8,013 nt of DNA from Chthoniobacteraceae bacterium (GTDB lineage: Bacteria > Verrucomicrobiota > Verrucomicrobiia > Chthoniobacterales > Chthoniobacteraceae). The translations under genes were made by a program, and so were the position numbers. Location of the stretch: the NCBI GenBank assembly GCA_947478975.1, contig CANJYI010000118.1, forward strand, positions 1-8,013, in the 5' to 3' direction. The notes beneath the pieces were generated by a model that did no database searches, was not told where the DNA came from, and saw only the letters and a program-made list of their open reading frames with translations. Below, piece by piece: positions 5,277-8,013 of the stretch. The stretch's first letter is position 1. Each line of letters opens with the position of its first letter.

Positions 5277-8013
5277 CTAGAACTGCAATCCGAAGGAGGC
5301 GCTTCCGTAGGTGGAATTCACGCCATTCCGCATCTGCTGGTCTGCGTTGAAGCGCAGGCGCGTACGCTCGGTCAGCGTGAACTCAGCACCCAGGCCGATG
5401 CGGATCGCATCCTGACCGGACTTGGAACCTTGGAAGCGTGAGGTGGCAGTGCCTGCACCCGCCAGCGCGATTTCCACGTCGTTGCGATCGGACTCGAAGC
5501 TGTGCACCCAGTCGAGCGAGGCGGTCAGGCGGGTCGCCTTGCCTGCGAGCTTAATGAGCTTCGCAGCCTGGACGCCCGTGCGGACCGCTGTGGACTGCGT
5601 GGTGCTTCCCTTGACGTTGGCCTGGAGCCCGTTGAGGGAAGACTCGTTCAGATCGTCCTGCTTGACGCTGGAATGCAGCAGGTGGACCGAGGGAGTGATC
5701 ACCAACGAACCATCGTCAGCCCGGAAGGGCACCGCGACCCCTACCTGACCGGTCCACTCCGTGCCCTGCGACTTGCCGGAGGTGGCGCCGCCGCCTACAA
5801 CGTTGACACTGCGCTTCAGGGTGCTGTCGGACTGGCCATAGGCGAACGACGCATCCAGAACGAACGCTCCCGCCGGCAGGCTCCCGTAGAGGCCGGTGTG
5901 CCAGCTGTCAGAGGTCACCTTGCCCTTGCCGTTCTCAAAGTTGGCGGTGGACTTGCCGACAGCCCCGGTGAGCCCGATGGTGAGCGCACCGACCTTGGTT
6001 TCCACTCCGGAGATGTCCCCGTAGTTGTTAGAGGAGTAACCGGCTGCGCCAACGGCGGAGTCAGAACTGCGCTTGCCCCAGCCGCCGTATGCGGTGGTCC
6101 AGGCGCGGGACTGTTCGACGGCTGCGGCCGCCGCGGACTGGCCGGGCTTGACAGCGAGGGATAGCGAAGAGTCGCCCACGGCATCCAGCGCGAGCATGTC
6201 GAGGTGGTTGCTCAGGCCAGCCTGCACATCACGCAGACGGTCGAGCCCGATGTTGCCAAGGTCCGCGTACACACCAGGATCGAGTGCGGCGAGGGTGGCA
6301 GTCACGTCGGCAGCGACACTCTTGGCATCCAAGAGATCGATCAGGTCCGAGACTCCGCCGGAGGTGAGGGCGAGCCCCCTGTCCACCAAGGAACCCGCGG
6401 CCGCAACGTTGCCAGAGCCGAAGGAGGCGAACGTCTTTCGCTGCACCACCATGTTGACACCCCCACTTGCGCTAAGTGTTGGGGTCGCCACCACCACCGC
6501 AGAGTTTGCACTGTTTGAGGCGAAGAGTGTTTTTAAATCCGCCGTCAGGTTAATTGTACCGGTCCCCACCAGTGTGACGAACTCGAACGGATGGGCTTGA
6601 TTGTCAGTGATCCTCAGTTTGCCAGATGCCGAGTACTTCGTGACGCTCATATCAAAGGACGTACCCGTCCCGAACGACAGAGAGCCGCCTGTGCCGATCA
6701 CAATGCGATCCGAATTCAACGCCGCTGTCCCGATGCTGTCCAGATTGTATTCAAATTTGACAGCCTCTGCGTTAAGGGTCGTAGCGCCAGCGGTTTGCAA
6801 CTCAGCAGGGGCGTCCACGTTGAGGTCCTTTGGAGAATACCCGATGTCGAATCGCGTGCCCGGACCGAACGAGATCAGGGAGTTCCCGCGGATCGTCCCA
6901 CTCCCCTTGATTACGCCGGTGAAGGTCGTTGGAGCCACAACCACCACAGTCCCCCCAGGCGCCAAAGCGCTGCCAAACTGGAGCGTGCCCACATTGAATG
7001 TGCCACCTGTGAGAGCGACAGTGCCCTGATTGAGAAAGACCGTCTGTGTCGTAGCCTCCGGTTTTGTGACTGTGAGCGTTACCCCCGGAGCCACTACCGT
7101 GGAAGTGCCTGAATGCACGGTCGAGAGAGTTGTGTTCTGTGTGATCTCAAAGCTCCCCGTGGGCGTTGTGCCGGCATAGTCCAAATTCAACAAAATCCCG
7201 GGAGCAATCGTCGAGACGCCTGCCGGGTGGTAGTTCGCTGCCTTCAACATCAGAGTTCCACTTCCCAGGATGGACCCTGAAGTCAGGCTGAGGCTGCCCA
7301 AAGATAGACTATTCCCACTCAAACTGAGTGCCGCCCCTGCTCCGATGACCAGCGCATTCCCCTTTGGGAGCGTGGCGCCCGTGCTCAGCGAAAGCGTTCC
7401 GCCGGAGATGGTAGTCACACCGGTGAACTTGCTATCACCAGACAGGAACAACGTCCCGGCCCCCACCTTCGTGAGGCTGGCGGATCCGCCAAGCGCTGCG
7501 ATGGATCCACTCGAAACAGTCAGGTTGCCGGCGCTTGTCAGAGTACCGGTGCTTGTGAGGTTATTGACAACGCTTCCGGTAGCGAGGGAAAGCGTTCCGT
7601 CGTTCCTCACGCTCTCGAGGGTCACCCCAGCAGAGTAGGCCGCCTTTGCACCGCCCAGAACGACCAGCGAACCAGTCCCCCTGGACACACTCAGCGTTCC
7701 GCCTGCGACTGTCACCGTTCCGGCACCAATCTGGCTGGCCCAGCTCCCGCCGTTAGCGAATGTGACGTTTCCGCTGTTGTTGAGCGCGCCAATGTTGCGG
7801 CCGCTCTCAAACGTGAGGGCTCCAGTCCCAGAAACTGCGTAACTCAGCAAGCCACCAAGAGCTGCTCCGGGAGCGATGCTGAACGCCCCAGTAGTGTTGA
7901 CCACGCCCGAGCCGGTTAGGGAACCGGTGAACAACCCGCCGGCCACATTCAAGCGGACTGCATTGGCAACCGTACCACCGTCAAGCCTGCGCACGTCGGC
8001 CTGATTAAGGATG
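5277..8013 (-). CDS. Autotransporter (type Va secretion): passenger and beta-barrel; N-terminus beyond the right edge
   Basis: Surface protein that inserts its C-terminal barrel in the outer membrane and exposes a beta-helix passenger. The frame is open from the right edge to TAG at 5277-5279, about 911 codons. Numbering from the Val codon at 7994: residues 1-520 are Gly/Ser/Thr/Val-rich passenger repeats, including a passenger-associated repeat at ~174-206 (KVGAGTLFLSGDSKFTGVTT, then ISGGTLSL). Residues 530-612 form an Ala/Leu-rich, probably helical linker (e.g. ALDPGVYADLGNIGLDRLRD). Residues ~630-905 are the autotransporter barrel, opening with RAWTTAYGGWG and containing alternating amphipathic strands; the chain ends FGLQF, the terminal Phe expected for BAM recognition. 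No cysteines are visible. The 7994 codon is GTG, and the frame continues upstream (ILNQAD), so it is not the real start; the signal peptide lies outside. No protease or lipase motif is seen, so adhesion or surface structure is only a guess. Confidence 0.92.
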   Translation of the reverse strand, partial: ILNQADVRRLDGGTVANAVRLNVAGGLFTGSLTGSGVVNTTGAFSIAPGAALGGLLSYAVSGTGALTFESGRNIGALNNSGNVTFANGGSWASQIGAGTVTVAGGTLSVSRGTGSLVVLGGAKAAYSAGVTLESVRNDGTLSLATGSVVNNLTSTGTLTSAGNLTVSSGSIAALGGSASLTKVGAGTLFLSGDSKFTGVTTISGGTLSLSTGATLPKGNALVIGAGAALSLSGNSLSLGSLSLTSGSILGSGTLMLKAANYHPAGVSTIAPGILLNLDYAGTTPTGSFEITQNTTLSTVHSGTSTVVAPGVTLTVTKPEATTQTVFLNQGTVALTGGTFNVGTLQFGSALAPGGTVVVVAPTTFTGVIKGSGTIRGNSLISFGPGTRFDIGYSPKDLNVDAPAELQTAGATTLNAEAVKFEYNLDSIGTAALNSDRIVIGTGGSLSFGTGTSFDMSVTKYSASGKLRITDNQAHPFEFVTLVGTGTINLTADLKTLFASNSANSAVVVATPTLSASGGVNMVVQRKTFASFGSGNVAAAGSLVDRGLALTSGGVSDLIDLLDAKSVAADVTATLAALDPGVYADLGNIGLDRLRDVQAGLSNHLDMLALDAVGDSSLSLAVKPGQSAAAAAVEQSRAWTTAYGGWGKRSSDSAVGAAGYSSNNYGDISGVETKVGALTIGLTGAVGKSTANFENGKGKVTSDSWHTGLYGSLPAGAFVLDASFAYGQSDSTLKRSVNVVGGGATSGKSQGTEWTGQVGVAVPFRADDGSLVITPSVHLLHSSVKQDDLNESSLNGLQANVKGSTTQSTAVRTGVQAAKLIKLAGKATRLTASLDWVHSFESDRNDVEIALAGAGTATSRFQGSKSGQDAIRIGLGAEFTLTERTRLRFNADQQMRNGVNSTYGSASFGLQF

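Noticed and set aside
7992..7994. GTG as the start codon of the autotransporter
   Set aside because: The frame continues open to the window edge, there is no signal peptide after this codon, and the sequence before it (ILNQAD) is consistent with more passenger. It is an internal valine.

Overview
The window holds four protein genes: two complete and two cut off by the window edges. The DNA is GC-rich. The mix of a single-chain pyruvate carboxylase, an exported formylglycine-type sulfatase, a BON-domain periplasmic protein and a large autotransporter points to a Gram-negative bacterium. Short dispersed 'CGCAGATT' repeats in the gaps and the sulfatase type make a Verrucomicrobia-like (Opitutae-like) or other PVC-group source my best guess. 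That is an inference from gene content; there is no marker gene here.

Layout. Positions 1-1775 (minus) encode the N-terminal ~590 residues of pyruvate carboxylase: the whole biotin carboxylase domain and the very start of the carboxyltransferase domain. A 110-base divergent gap (1776-1885) separates it from a plus-strand secreted sulfatase of the N-sulfoglucosamine sulfohydrolase-like kind (1886-3478). A 323-base gap (3479-3801) holds a degenerate 9-base CGCAGATT repeat cluster and a (GGGGTGGA)n run with four G-tetrads. Next, on the minus strand, is a protein with three BON domains (3802-4803), whose start region carries in-frame microsatellites. A second gap (4804-5276) holds another, diverged copy of the repeat cluster and ends in a strong two-way intrinsic terminator. 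The rest (5277-8013, minus) is the C-terminal ~910 residues of an autotransporter: a beta-helix passenger, a helical linker and an outer-membrane beta-barrel ending in Phe.

How the genes relate. There is no obvious operon. The carboxylase and sulfatase diverge, the sulfatase and BON genes converge, and the BON and autotransporter genes share a strand but are separated by ~470 bases and a terminator. The carboxylase is central anaplerotic metabolism. The other three products are exported, to the periplasm or the outer surface, which fits a cell that works on sulfated polysaccharides, but no pathway is spelled out here.

I did not find a convincing new multi-gene system. The items most worth a second look are the repeat clusters that bracket the BON gene in direct orientation, the G-quadruplex run, the in-frame microsatellites at the BON start, and the base-composition change inside the autotransporter.
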